24,119 nucleotides of DNA from Eubacterium sp. (GTDB lineage Bacteria; Bacillota_A; Clostridia; Lachnospirales; Lachnospiraceae): positions 1 to 24,119 of the forward strand of contig JAFVEX010000216.1 in the NCBI GenBank assembly GCA_017475785.1, in the 5' to 3' direction. Within the stretch, counting starts at the first letter, position 1; every line of letters begins with the position of its first letter. The notes beneath the pieces are model-generated. The model had not been told where the DNA came from. It saw only the letters and a list, made by a program, of their open reading frames with translations, and searched no databases. The translations under genes and the position numbers were made by a program. Shown piece after piece: positions 17,778 through 24,119 of this stretch.

Positions 17778-19243
17778 TCATCCACCTCCTCTGCCTGCTT
17801 CAGCGCGTTCACTACAGCCATCGCCTTGTTAATACATTCCTGATACTCTTTCTCCGGGACGCTGTCTGCGACGATTCCCGCGCCTGACCGGACGTATACC
17901 ACATCATCCTTCTTATATGCCAGGCGGATTGCGATGCACACATCCAGATTTCCGGTGAAATCAACATACCCGACAGCACCTCCATAAATACCGCGGCGGT
18001 CTCCCTCCAGTTCATCGATCAGCTCACAGGCGCGGATTTTGGGCGCGCCCGACAGCGTTCCTGCCGGCAGTACCGCATCCACCGCGTCAATCGCCTCCAC
18101 GTCCTCCCGCAGCGTTCCCTTAACGGCCGAGCCAATGTGCATGACGTGAGAATACCGCTCCACGCTCATATACCGCTCTACTTCTACGGAACCAAACGCG
18201 CAGAGCTTTCCGAGATCATTTCGCCCGAGATCAACCAGCATGTTATGCTCAGCCCGCTCCTTCTCATCTGCCAGAAGTTCCGCCTCGAGCGCCTGATCCT
18301 CCTCATATGTCTTTCCTCTGGGACGAGTCCCCGCCAGAGGAAATGTCCGCACAGTCCGTCCCTCCACCTTTACCAGTGTCTCCGGAGAGGCGCCGGCCAG
18401 CTCCGTTGAACCGGAAAAATAGAACATATATGGAGATGGATTTGTCGTGCGGAGGACACGGTACATATCCAGCAGACTTCCGGTGTACCGCGCCTTCATC
18501 GGGTTCGAGTAAACAAGCTGGAAAATATCACCCTCATGGATATGGTACTTGATTCTGTCTACCTTCCGGCAAAATTCCTCCTCCGACAGCTCCGGTTTCA
18601 GTTCCTCCAGCAGCTTTCCCCCAGGGTTCTCCTTCGGCGCCCCATGACGGACTATCCGCTCCATCTCATCCAGTTCCAGACATGCTTTGTTATAATTCAC
18701 CTCGATGCTGTCAGTGCGCATGTTGGCAATTAAAACCATTTTCTGCTTTAAATTGTCGAAGGCAATCATCTTGTCGAAAAGCATCAGATCCATGTCAGCA
18801 AACCCTTCCTCCGCATTCTCTTTCAGCTTCAGGGAAGGCTCGCCATAACGAATGTAGTCATATGAGAAAAAACCAACCAGGCCGCCCGTCAGACTGGGCA
18901 TGCCATCGATCCTGGGCGCGCGGTTTTCCTCCAGAATTTGTTTGATATACGTTCCGGGATGATCCGTTTTTACCTGGAAACTGCTCCCCGCGTTGATCGT
19001 CAGCACATGATCCCTGCAGATCAGTTCCATCTGAGGATCGTACCCCAGAAACGTATAACGTCCCCACTGCCTGGAATCTTCAACACTCTCCAGCAAAAAA
19101 CAGTGATCACTCACATTCTGCAGCGCCCGCAGCACCTCGATCGGTGTGCGGATATCTGATAAGATCTCCCTGCATACTGGAATCAGCCGGTAATCACCAG
19201 ACTTCGCAATTTCGCGAATCTCCTCCAAACTTGTCTGTTTCAT
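17774..19243 (-). CDS. trpE: Anthranilate synthase component I
   Basis: TrpE converts chorismate to anthranilate with ammonia from TrpG, the first committed step to tryptophan. The N-terminal part contains CFLLESVEDSRQWGRYTFLG near 48-67; the LLES element is the family site for tryptophan feedback inhibition. The C-terminal chorismate-binding half shows FQLVYSNPMKA, TNPSPYMFYF, FPLAGTRPRG, LVDLGRNDLG and AGTLSGAPKIRACELID. The frame opens at 19285, but AAAGGAGGAAGC lies directly before the ATG at 19243, so I use that start, giving 489 residues. It is the first gene of the operon, 75 bases after the T-box terminator. Confidence 0.96.
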   Translation of the reverse strand: MKQTSLEEIREIAKSGDYRLIPVCREILSDIRTPIEVLRALQNVSDHCFLLESVEDSRQWGRYTFLGYDPQMELICRDHVLTINAGSSFQVKTDHPGTYIKQILEENRAPRIDGMPSLTGGLVGFFSYDYIRYGEPSLKLKENAEEGFADMDLMLFDKMIAFDNLKQKMVLIANMRTDSIEVNYNKACLELDEMERIVRHGAPKENPGGKLLEELKPELSEEEFCRKVDRIKYHIHEGDIFQLVYSNPMKARYTGSLLDMYRVLRTTNPSPYMFYFSGSTELAGASPETLVKVEGRTVRTFPLAGTRPRGKTYEEDQALEAELLADEKERAEHNMLVDLGRNDLGKLCAFGSVEVERYMSVERYSHVMHIGSAVKGTLREDVEAIDAVDAVLPAGTLSGAPKIRACELIDELEGDRRGIYGGAVGYVDFTGNLDVCIAIRLAYKKDDVVYVRSGAGIVADSVPEKEYQECINKAMAVVNALKQAEEVDE

Positions 19244-19317
19244 GCTTCCTCCTTTATTAACAAGTACCTTACAGGCAATCTCCATGCTTATTATTCAATA
19301 AGGTCACTTTTATAAAC

Positions 19318-19359
19318 AAAAACGCCCCTGACGGAACATCCTCTGTTCTGCCAAGGGCG
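19318..19359 (-). terminator. Leader terminator of the trp T-box
   Basis: On the minus strand CGCCCTTGGCAGAAC and GTTCCGTCAGGGGCG pair over 15 positions with one mismatch and two G-U pairs around a 7-base loop, followed by TTTTTG. This is an intrinsic terminator between the T-box sequence and trpE. Formation of the T-box antiterminator with uncharged tRNA would prevent it. Confidence 0.9.
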
Positions 19360-19608
19360 GGTCATACATTTACTTCCCGTGGTGCCACCTTGCTTTGCGT
19401 TACACGCACACTCTGTGAGATACCAGCATATCTCCGGCAACTGACGTATGCCCTCACGTCATGGAATACTGAGCAATTATCCTGCCGTTCCCCATGCCCT
19501 CCGTGGTCCATTTGCGAATCAGCGTTCTGCCCGGATCCCAGCATCCCGGACTCTCTGTGAGTGCCCCTCTCGCTTTATCTCCACATCAACGGTTTAGCAA
19601 TCTTCAAT
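19318..19608 (-). promoter_or_regulatory. T-box riboswitch leader for the trp operon (Trp specifier)
   Basis: T-box leaders bind a tRNA and allow transcription when it is uncharged. The conserved T-box sequence AAGGTGGCACCACGGG is at 19376-19391 on the minus strand. Its TGGC bulge (19384-19387) is complementary to GCCA, the 3' end expected for tRNA-Trp with discriminator G. In stem I an AGAGAGT element is followed by GATGCTGGGAT, and the specifier region reads CAAATGGACC, giving the TGG Trp codon at 19508-19510 followed by the usual purine. The 5' end is inferred from the promoter. Tryptophan shortage should therefore raise trpEGDCBA expression. Confidence 0.92.
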
Positions 19609-19614
19609 TAAAAT

Positions 19615-19644
19615 TATTTAACACCGGTTTTCGGGAATTGTCAA
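19615..19644 (-). promoter_or_regulatory. Promoter of the trp operon with paired AACCGGT boxes
   Basis: On the minus strand a perfect TTGACA (19639-19644) lies 17-18 bases upstream of TTAAAT/TAAATA (19615-19621), and transcription would start near 19608. Two AACCGGT copies (minus strand 19050-style reading: 19043 is not meant; the copies are at 19023+600 and 19043+600, that is 19623-19629 and 19643/44-19650) flank the -35 element and spacer, 21 bases apart. They may be a repressor or activator site, though the T-box alone could account for tryptophan control. Confidence 0.75.
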
Positions 19645-19647
19645 CCG

Positions 19648-19719
19648 GTTTTTTACTTCATGAGAAAATTCGTTTTTTACTTCATGGGAAAATTCATTTT
19701 TTACTTCATGGGAAAAATC
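19648..19719. repeat. Three tandem 24-bp units
   Basis: Three adjacent units at 19648-19671, 19672-19695 and 19696-19719 follow the pattern (G/A)TTTTTTACTTCATG(A/G)GAAAA(T/A)TC. They differ from each other at only one to three positions. There are no spacers, so this is not a CRISPR array. The units are 8 codons long, but the frame that reads them is antisense to the T-box leader and I do not regard it as a gene. They lie directly upstream of the trp promoter. Confidence 0.85.
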
Positions 19720-19741
19720 CCGTTTTTCCCTTGAAGTAAAA
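19699..19741. repeat. Inverted fourth copy forming a 19-bp hairpin with the third unit
   Basis: Bases 19723-19741 are the reverse complement of 19699-19717 with a single T-T mismatch, and the loop is five bases. The structure arises because a fourth repeat copy lies in inverse orientation after the three direct copies. It lacks a U-run typical of a terminator on either strand, although both arms are A/T-rich. It could still stop or stabilise a transcript. Confidence 0.75.
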
Positions 19742-19799
19742 CCGTCCCGCAAGGTGCGCAGGCATACCTTTTTATGTGTTATCCGGAATCCTTTTTGTA

Positions 19800-19832
19800 T
19801 TATATCTGTATTATGTCTGTATCATGTCTGTA
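19800..19832. repeat. Three tandem 11-bp units upstream of hypA
   Basis: TTATATCTGTA, TTATGTCTGTA and TCATGTCTGTA follow each other without gaps at 19800-19810, 19811-19821 and 19822-19832. The 11-bp period places each copy on the same face of the helix. They end about 12 bases before the possible hypA -35 element, where a regulator could bind. Confidence 0.7.
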
Positions 19833-19844
19833 ATTCTTTCTCCA

Positions 19845-19873
19845 TTGCGTTTCTGGATTTTTTGCTTTATATT
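19845..19873 (+). promoter_or_regulatory. Possible hypA promoter
   Basis: TTGCGT (19845-19850) and TATATT (19868-19873) are separated by 17 bases. The -10 element matches the consensus at 5 of 6 positions and the -35 at 3 of 6. The start would be near 19880, giving an 80-base leader to hypA. The weak -35 would suit an activated promoter, with the 11-bp repeats just upstream. Confidence 0.4.
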
Positions 19874-19959
19874 AATGAATGGCATGAGAAACTATCCCTT
19901 TTCAAAAAAATACAAAACCAGCCTCTGCCATTTTCAGAGCATATCTCAGGAGAAGGACT

Positions 19960-20310
19960 ATGCATGAATTAAGCTATGTCGTGCGGTTTGTCAACAGCGC
20001 AATTCGTCTTGCGGAAGAACATCATGCGCTATCTGTGCAAAAATTGACTGTTCAGGTCGGCGAGATGACGGATGTTCTGCCGGAGTATCTGCACAAGTAC
20101 TACCCGGATGCCACAAAAGGAACGATCCTCGAGGGATCCATTCTCGAGACAGAACCGCTTCCGGCACGCGTCCTCTGCGGCTCCTGCCAGACGGAATACC
20201 ACCCGGAAAAAGACACAAGCTATTTGTGCCCGCAGTGCGGCAGCGGCAGCGGAAAAATCCTTGCCGGGCGCCACGTCCTGCTGAAAAATGTCGAGATGGA
20301 AATTCCGTAA
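19960..20310 (+). CDS. hypA: Hydrogenase maturation nickel metallochaperone HypA
   Basis: HypA carries nickel to NiFe hydrogenase precursors, usually with HypB. The protein begins MHELS, whose amino terminus, His2 and Glu3 form the nickel site. The zinc knuckle is Cys73-x2-Cys76 and Cys90-x2-Cys93. The 116-residue length is normal. The start is preceded by AGGAGAAGGACT. It lies 134 bases before hypB on the same strand; between them I see no recognised RNA element. No hydrogenase structural gene or other hyp gene lies in the window, so the target enzyme is unknown. HypA can also serve urease in some bacteria. Confidence 0.95.
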   Translation: MHELSYVVRFVNSAIRLAEEHHALSVQKLTVQVGEMTDVLPEYLHKYYPDATKGTILEGSILETEPLPARVLCGSCQTEYHPEKDTSYLCPQCGSGSGKILAGRHVLLKNVEMEIP

Positions 20311-20444
20311 ATACGCCGCATACATGTAATTCGCGCCAGAGCATAAGAAACAAAGACCGCAAGCGGACCTCAACTCCCCCGGACTGTCACTAATAAGGGA
20401 CGCTGAGCGAAGTGAAAAAGGCCAAAACACCAGAGGATCACATT

Positions 20445-21113
20445 ATGAGTCAGATTCAAATCATCGAAGTAAAAGAAAATATTTTGGAGACGAACGAACA
20501 AATCGCCGAGCAGACCCGCAGGCAGCTGAAACAGCAGAAAACCTTCCTTCTGAACCTGATGAGCGCCCCCGGCTCAGGCAAAACAACCACACTGAAGCAG
20601 ATCATCGGAATGCTGAAAGATGAACTGCGGATCGGCGTCATGGAGGCCGATATCGACTCGGACGTCGATGCGCTTGCGATTGCGGAAACCGGCGTGCGCG
20701 CCATTCAGCTGCACACAGGCGGAATGTGTCACCTGGACGCCGACATGACGGCACAGGGGCTGGCATCCTTCGGAACGGATGATCTGGATCTCGTCATTCT
20801 GGAAAACATCGGAAACCTCGTCTGCCCGGCAGAATTTGACACTGGCGCTGTCAAAAACGCCATGATTCTCTCCACGCCGGAAGGTGACGATAAGCCGCTG
20901 AAATATCCTCTGATGTTCCAGGTCGCCGATGTGGTCCTGATAAACAAAATGGATGTCGGCGATCTCTTCGGCTTCCATCTGGAAAAGGCCATGGAAAATA
21001 TACGCCTGCGCAATCCGGAGGCCGAAATCATTCCGGTCAGCGCGCGGACCGGCGCAGGTCTGGATCAGTTTGCGAACTGGCTGCGAAGAGAAGTTGCGGA
21101 CTGGAACGCATAA
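20445..21113 (+). CDS. hypB: Hydrogenase nickel incorporation GTPase HypB
   Basis: HypB is a G3E-family GTPase that drives nickel delivery with HypA. The P-loop APGSGKTT lies at 41-48, with ADIDSDVDA at 68-76 in the switch region. Cys95-His96 in GGMCHLDADM and Cys127 in GNLVCPAEFD form the G-domain metal site at the dimer interface. NKMD at 167-170 recognises guanine. The protein has no His-rich N-terminal nickel store and no N-terminal CxxCGC motif, so it relies on the G-domain site. The frame extends upstream to a GTG at 20412, but the ATG at 20445 has GAGG eight bases before it and fits the family, giving 222 residues. Confidence 0.95.
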   Translation: MSQIQIIEVKENILETNEQIAEQTRRQLKQQKTFLLNLMSAPGSGKTTTLKQIIGMLKDELRIGVMEADIDSDVDALAIAETGVRAIQLHTGGMCHLDADMTAQGLASFGTDDLDLVILENIGNLVCPAEFDTGAVKNAMILSTPEGDDKPLKYPLMFQVADVVLINKMDVGDLFGFHLEKAMENIRLRNPEAEIIPVSARTGAGLDQFANWLRREVADWNA

Positions 21114-21189
21114 TCTCTGTTTCAACCCCTGTCGTGAATCTGTCATCTCATGTTTCTAAGGAAACACTGATTAAAGAAAGCCGGGATCT

Positions 21190-21909
21190 ATGGATTTCAA
21201 TCACACAAAAGAACATTATCTGGAATGTGAAAAAAACTGGGTTTTCTGGGTTCTGATTACAGTTGGCGGCTTCTATGGCGCCTACACGTTTCTGCTGCGG
21301 GGCGGAATCTTCTGTAACGCGCAGACAGCCAATATTGTACTTCTGGCCATGGCACTTGGCAGCCGCGACTGGATGAAGGCACTCTATCTTCTCATTCCGA
21401 TCAGCGCCTATATTCTCGGTGCCGTGCTCTCAGAATTTCTCGCAAAATATATCAAGCGTTTCCACCTGCTGCGCTGGGATACAATCCTTGTCGGATTTGA
21501 AATGATTACGGTAGTTTTGCTGGGATTTCTGCCGGCTTCCGCGCCCGATCAGATCTGCCAGGTAGCACTCAACTTTATCTGTTCAATGCAGTATAATACC
21601 TTCCGGCAGGCGGAGGGCATTCCAATGGCGACAACCTTCTGTACGAACCACATTCGTCAGATCGGAATCAACCTGGTCATCTACAGGCGCCACCGGCGTC
21701 CGGAAACGGCGCTGCGGCTGCGAATGCACCTCTCCATGCTGGGGATGTTCATTGCTGGCGGCGTCGCCTCCACACTGCTCTGTGAGTTCTTCGGTCTCCG
21801 CGCGATCTGGGGAGCAGCTGTTCTCCTGCTGATTGTGTTCATCCGTCTGTGCCGGGCAGATCTTGTTTTTGAGCGGGATCTTCTCTCCGAAAAGCCCCGC
21901 GGGCACTGA
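21190..21909 (+). CDS. DUF1275 (YoaK-type) membrane protein
   Basis: This is a 239-residue multipass membrane protein of unknown function. The first membrane block, VGGFYGAYTFLLRGGIFCNAQTANIV at about 25-50 (named for its two Gly-Gly steps), is the DUF1275 hallmark. About six hydrophobic segments follow, near 20-40, 62-82, 98-115, 120-135, 180-198 and 203-220. A basic loop, YRRHRRPETALRLR, lies near 164-177. The family includes YoaK-like proteins sometimes called transporters, without firm evidence I can name. It starts 76 bases after hypB with only a weak ribosome binding site (AAAGCCGGGATCT), so it may be cotranscribed with hypAB or poorly translated. A role in nickel uptake is possible but unsupported. 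Confidence 0.85.
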   Translation: MDFNHTKEHYLECEKNWVFWVLITVGGFYGAYTFLLRGGIFCNAQTANIVLLAMALGSRDWMKALYLLIPISAYILGAVLSEFLAKYIKRFHLLRWDTILVGFEMITVVLLGFLPASAPDQICQVALNFICSMQYNTFRQAEGIPMATTFCTNHIRQIGINLVIYRRHRRPETALRLRMHLSMLGMFIAGGVASTLLCEFFGLRAIWGAAVLLLIVFIRLCRADLVFERDLLSEKPRGH

Positions 21910-22027
21910 TCTGACGGGTGCAACTGCAGGTTGCGCGTTTTGCGCCCGCTGATTGGTGGACAAATTTATTCCCGTCATGATACTGTGAGACAGACATCAA
22001 GGTTTTTATGCAGAGGAGGCACAAACC

Positions 22028-23308
22028 ATGACTCTGGGAGAAAAACTCTATCATCTTCGTGTTTCAAACAACATGACGCAGGAACAGCTGGCAGACAGGC
22101 TGCATATTTCCCGCCAGTCGATATCAAAATGGGAATCAGGGCAATCGCGGCCAGATCTGCAAAAGCTGAAGGATCTGGCAGGTATGTACGGCGCAAGTCT
22201 TGACGATCTTCTTTCTGATGATCTCTGCAACACATTAACATCAGCAGAGAATCCTGCCAAAGAAACACAAGACACCTCTGCTGTCGCTGTGAATGACGCG
22301 AATGGCACCGCTGGGTCAGATACGGATAATCAGCTTCACGCAGAATACGAACAGCTGACGAAAACGGTACGTTCTCTTAAAACGTCCAATGTGATCACCA
22401 GTATCGCCTGCATCCTTCTCGCAGGAGCTCTGATCGCCCAGCTGTTCTTCTTTTCCGCGCGGATTACCGCCGTGCAGCAGAAAGTTGATTCCCTTCCCGG
22501 TGCCTACACATATACGGCCTATACGGCCGATGACAATGATTCGGACGATCCCGAACAGGCGCTTTTTACAGAATTCAAGATGGATGTGTCATCCGCTGAT
22601 CACCAGAATCATACCGCTGCTTTGCACTGCTCAGCCGTATTGAGGCAATTCACGGACAACACTGCCATTACTTTGCGCATGCATCCTTATGACAGCCCCA
22701 CTCCAGTCTATACAGCATCGATGCAATACAACACCGAAGCCTGCGTCTACGAGTCGGAACTCCAATTGCCCGTAGATCAGACCACATACGAACTCGACGC
22801 TACCATTGATACAGACGGACAGAAGACAACAGTGCCAATGAATTCGCTTTCCGGGTTCTCCATCCTTTCTCTTGCAGACTGGCAGCCCGTTGTGACCGCA
22901 GATCCGGCGGAAGTAATTAACCAGACCTGGCGCGGCGTTCTGTGGCTCGGGACAGAAAATGTTGAATCCTCACCACTGCCGCAGATATCAGACGTTGAAC
23001 TCCGCATTCTGGACAGTTCCGGAACCGAACTCTTCCGCCATCACTGCACGGATGATGAAGTGGAACGCCTAAGACAAAGCAGCGAACAGGATATGGAAGA
23101 ACAGGGTTCTCTCGATATCATCTATGAGATCCCTGAACAAAACGAACTGAACACCCAGCTTGTCATCTCCTGGCGTAACGGTCTTCTGGGCATTCAGACA
23201 GAGTACACGGCAAATCTGCCGGTTGGCGGCATGCTCAGCGAAACAGATGGTTACTTTTCTGTAATTGACAGCGATTCAGAACCACCAGAAATCAAAGTGT
23301 TTTATTGA
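22028..23308 (+). CDS. XRE-family regulator with one membrane span and a large outer domain
   Basis: The first 65 residues are a helix-turn-helix of the Cro/C1-Xre type (TQEQLADRLHISRQSISKWESGQSRPDLQKL at about 17-47, a typical recognition unit). A linker and a short coiled stretch follow, then one hydrophobic span at about 121-143. The remaining 280 or so residues are polar, rich in Asp, Thr and Ser, with no motif I recognise, and should lie outside the cytoplasm. This architecture suggests a membrane-bound one-component sensor, but the ligand and target genes are unknown. The start has GAGGAGGCACAAACC before ATG, an excellent site. It is followed by a convergent surface-protein gene. Confidence 0.88.
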   Translation: MTLGEKLYHLRVSNNMTQEQLADRLHISRQSISKWESGQSRPDLQKLKDLAGMYGASLDDLLSDDLCNTLTSAENPAKETQDTSAVAVNDANGTAGSDTDNQLHAEYEQLTKTVRSLKTSNVITSIACILLAGALIAQLFFFSARITAVQQKVDSLPGAYTYTAYTADDNDSDDPEQALFTEFKMDVSSADHQNHTAALHCSAVLRQFTDNTAITLRMHPYDSPTPVYTASMQYNTEACVYESELQLPVDQTTYELDATIDTDGQKTTVPMNSLSGFSILSLADWQPVVTADPAEVINQTWRGVLWLGTENVESSPLPQISDVELRILDSSGTELFRHHCTDDEVERLRQSSEQDMEEQGSLDIIYEIPEQNELNTQLVISWRNGLLGIQTEYTANLPVGGMLSETDGYFSVIDSDSEPPEIKVFY

Positions 23309-23317
23309 ATCCGCGAT

Positions 23318-23354
23318 AAAAGGAAGATGCGTGCCCCAAAGCATCGCATCTTCC
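23318..23354 (-). terminator. Intrinsic terminator between convergent genes
   Basis: GGAAGATGCG (23322-23331) and CGCATCTTCC (23345-23354) pair perfectly. Three further inner pairs follow with one bulged base, around a CCCAAA loop. On the minus strand the stem is followed by TTTTAT, so it best serves the surface-protein gene ending at 23413. It may also stop plus-strand transcripts from the regulator gene, which ends 14 bases before the stem. Confidence 0.7.
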
Positions 23355-23412
23355 CTCTGACATCTCAATGAGTTCACAGGAAGAAACAGCATGTGTCAGT
23401 ATGATTGCCTGA

Positions 23413-24119
23413 TCATTTTGTCACAACGCTCTTTGCCTTGCTCCATTTTGAGCAGACCTTGCCTCTGCTTGTATTGCGGTACGCGCGCACCTGCACATAA
23501 TACCGCTTGTTTGCTTTCAGTTTTTTCACAGCGGCAGTTTTTTTGGAAGCCCCCTTAACCGTCACTGTCTTTGCTTTCTTGAAGGACTTATTCGTGCTGT
23601 ACCGAATCTGATATCCCGTCACTTTCGTGTGCTTATTCCAGCTGACCCTGAAACCCTTTTTCAGCCGGGACAGCTTCGTGATGGATCTGGTCTTCGGGAG
23701 AATCTTATACTCAAAAACCCCGCTGCCCTCGTAATTTCCTTTTAATATTACAGAAGCTGTACCAATTCCGGGATAAATGCAGTTCTTATACTGAACCGTG
23801 TAACTACTCCTCGGGATCTTCTCACCAGTCCTGTCCTTAAGATTGACAGTCGGCTTGATGGCTTTACCAGAAAATGTGAAAACATCCTTCTTAAAGAATG
23901 CTGAATACTGAACTTCCGGAATCTCAGTTTCTGTCTGCTCATAATCGCACACAGAGCAGATCTTCTTAACATATCCGTCATATTCACCACTGGCATATTC
24001 ATGGCCGCCTTCAAATTCAGCCTTTTTCTTTTTTGTCAGCGTAAGCTTATGTTCATGCTTTTTGATCAGGAGCTTGAAGCTTCTTGGCGCATTCATCTCA
24101 TTATCAGGCGTGAGCACGA
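23413..24119 (-). CDS. Surface or secreted protein with fibronectin type III-like C-terminus (partial)
   Basis: The gene is cut by the right edge: the frame stays open to the last bases, so the GTG near 24117 is probably not the start. The visible 235 residues are lysine-rich. An early segment has a CSVCDYEQTE cysteine pair after HEY and GY elements, a pattern common in repeats of clostridial surface proteins. A middle beta-rich stretch (FSGKAIKPTVNLKD, SYTVQYKNCIYPGIGTASVILKGNYEGS) follows. The last 90 residues read as a fibronectin type III-like module (FRVSWNKHTKVTGYQIRYSTNKSF through YYVQVRAYRN), ending at VVTK. No LPxTG anchor or membrane tail is present. The ligand and the anchoring mode are unknown. 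Confidence 0.8.
   Translation of the reverse strand, partial: VLTPDNEMNAPRSFKLLIKKHEHKLTLTKKKKAEFEGGHEYASGEYDGYVKKICSVCDYEQTETEIPEVQYSAFFKKDVFTFSGKAIKPTVNLKDRTGEKIPRSSYTVQYKNCIYPGIGTASVILKGNYEGSGVFEYKILPKTRSITKLSRLKKGFRVSWNKHTKVTGYQIRYSTNKSFKKAKTVTVKGASKKTAAVKKLKANKRYYVQVRAYRNTSRGKVCSKWSKAKSVVTK

Noticed and set aside
19244..19285. Longer trpE start at 19285
   Set aside because: A full AAAGGAGGA ribosome binding site lies inside this extension, directly before the ATG at 19243, and the extra residues do not fit the family.
19494..19739. 81-codon plus-strand frame that reads the 24-bp units as repeated FLLHGKI octapeptides
   Set aside because: Its first half is antisense to the T-box stem I, it lacks a ribosome binding site, and the 8-codon period simply follows from the 24-bp unit.
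19648..19741. Possible small CRISPR array
   Set aside because: The 24-bp units adjoin each other without spacers, and no cas gene is in the window.
20412..20444. GTG start for hypB at 20412
   Set aside because: The downstream ATG at 20445 has a good ribosome binding site and gives the usual HypB N-terminus.
20311..20444. Possible nickel/cobalt riboswitch between hypA and hypB
   Set aside because: I could not match the known NiCo riboswitch junction; only a tiny CCGC/GCGG hairpin is visible.
21151..21166. TGTTTC-taag-GAAACA hairpin between hypB and the DUF1275 gene
   Set aside because: It is a short six-pair A/T-rich stem without a U-run, too weak to call a terminator.

Overview
The window looks like a chromosomal segment from a Firmicutes/Clostridia genome, most likely of the Lachnospiraceae type. 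This rests on strong AGGAGG-type ribosome binding sites, a T-box (tRNA-sensing) leader in front of the trp operon, the gene neighbourhood pyrH-frr-uppS-cdsA-dxr-rseP, an AlaX-type editing protein, and a lysine-rich fibronectin-like surface protein. The species call is inference; I ran no database search.

Left part (1-11730, all genes on the minus strand). Read in the direction of transcription (right to left), it holds ilvE, an Orn/Lys/Arg-type decarboxylase, exonuclease III, a GlgX-like GH13 protein whose catalytic motifs look lost, a DUF5662-type protein, the aspartate kinase lysC, and then the tightly packed pyrH, frr, uppS, cdsA, dxr and rseP (rseP cut by the left edge). The last six genes link ribosome recycling, pyrimidine supply, undecaprenyl phosphate and isoprenoid synthesis, phospholipid synthesis and regulated intramembrane proteolysis. 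Several of them overlap by 1-4 bases, which suggests translational coupling.

Middle part (11986-19650). An alanyl-tRNA editing gene on the plus strand converges on a minus-strand tryptophan operon, trpE-trpG-trpD-trpC-trpB-trpA. The operon is preceded by a good sigma-A-like promoter and a T-box leader with a TGG (Trp) specifier, and its TGGC bulge matches the GCCA end of tRNA-Trp. No trpF is present, and TrpA carries Glu where the catalytic Asp normally sits.

Right part (19650-24119). A gene-free stretch holds three tandem 24-bp units with an inverted fourth copy, and then three tandem 11-bp units. It is followed by plus-strand hypA and hypB (nickel insertion, with no hydrogenase genes in view), a DUF1275 membrane protein, and a transmembrane XRE-family regulator. 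The window ends in the C-terminal part of a minus-strand surface protein.

Most genes here are ordinary core metabolism, and I see no clear new defence or mobile system. The points most worth following are the apparently non-catalytic GlgX-like protein paired with the DUF5662 gene, the trpF gap together with the altered TrpA residue, and the repeat-rich trp/hyp intergenic region.
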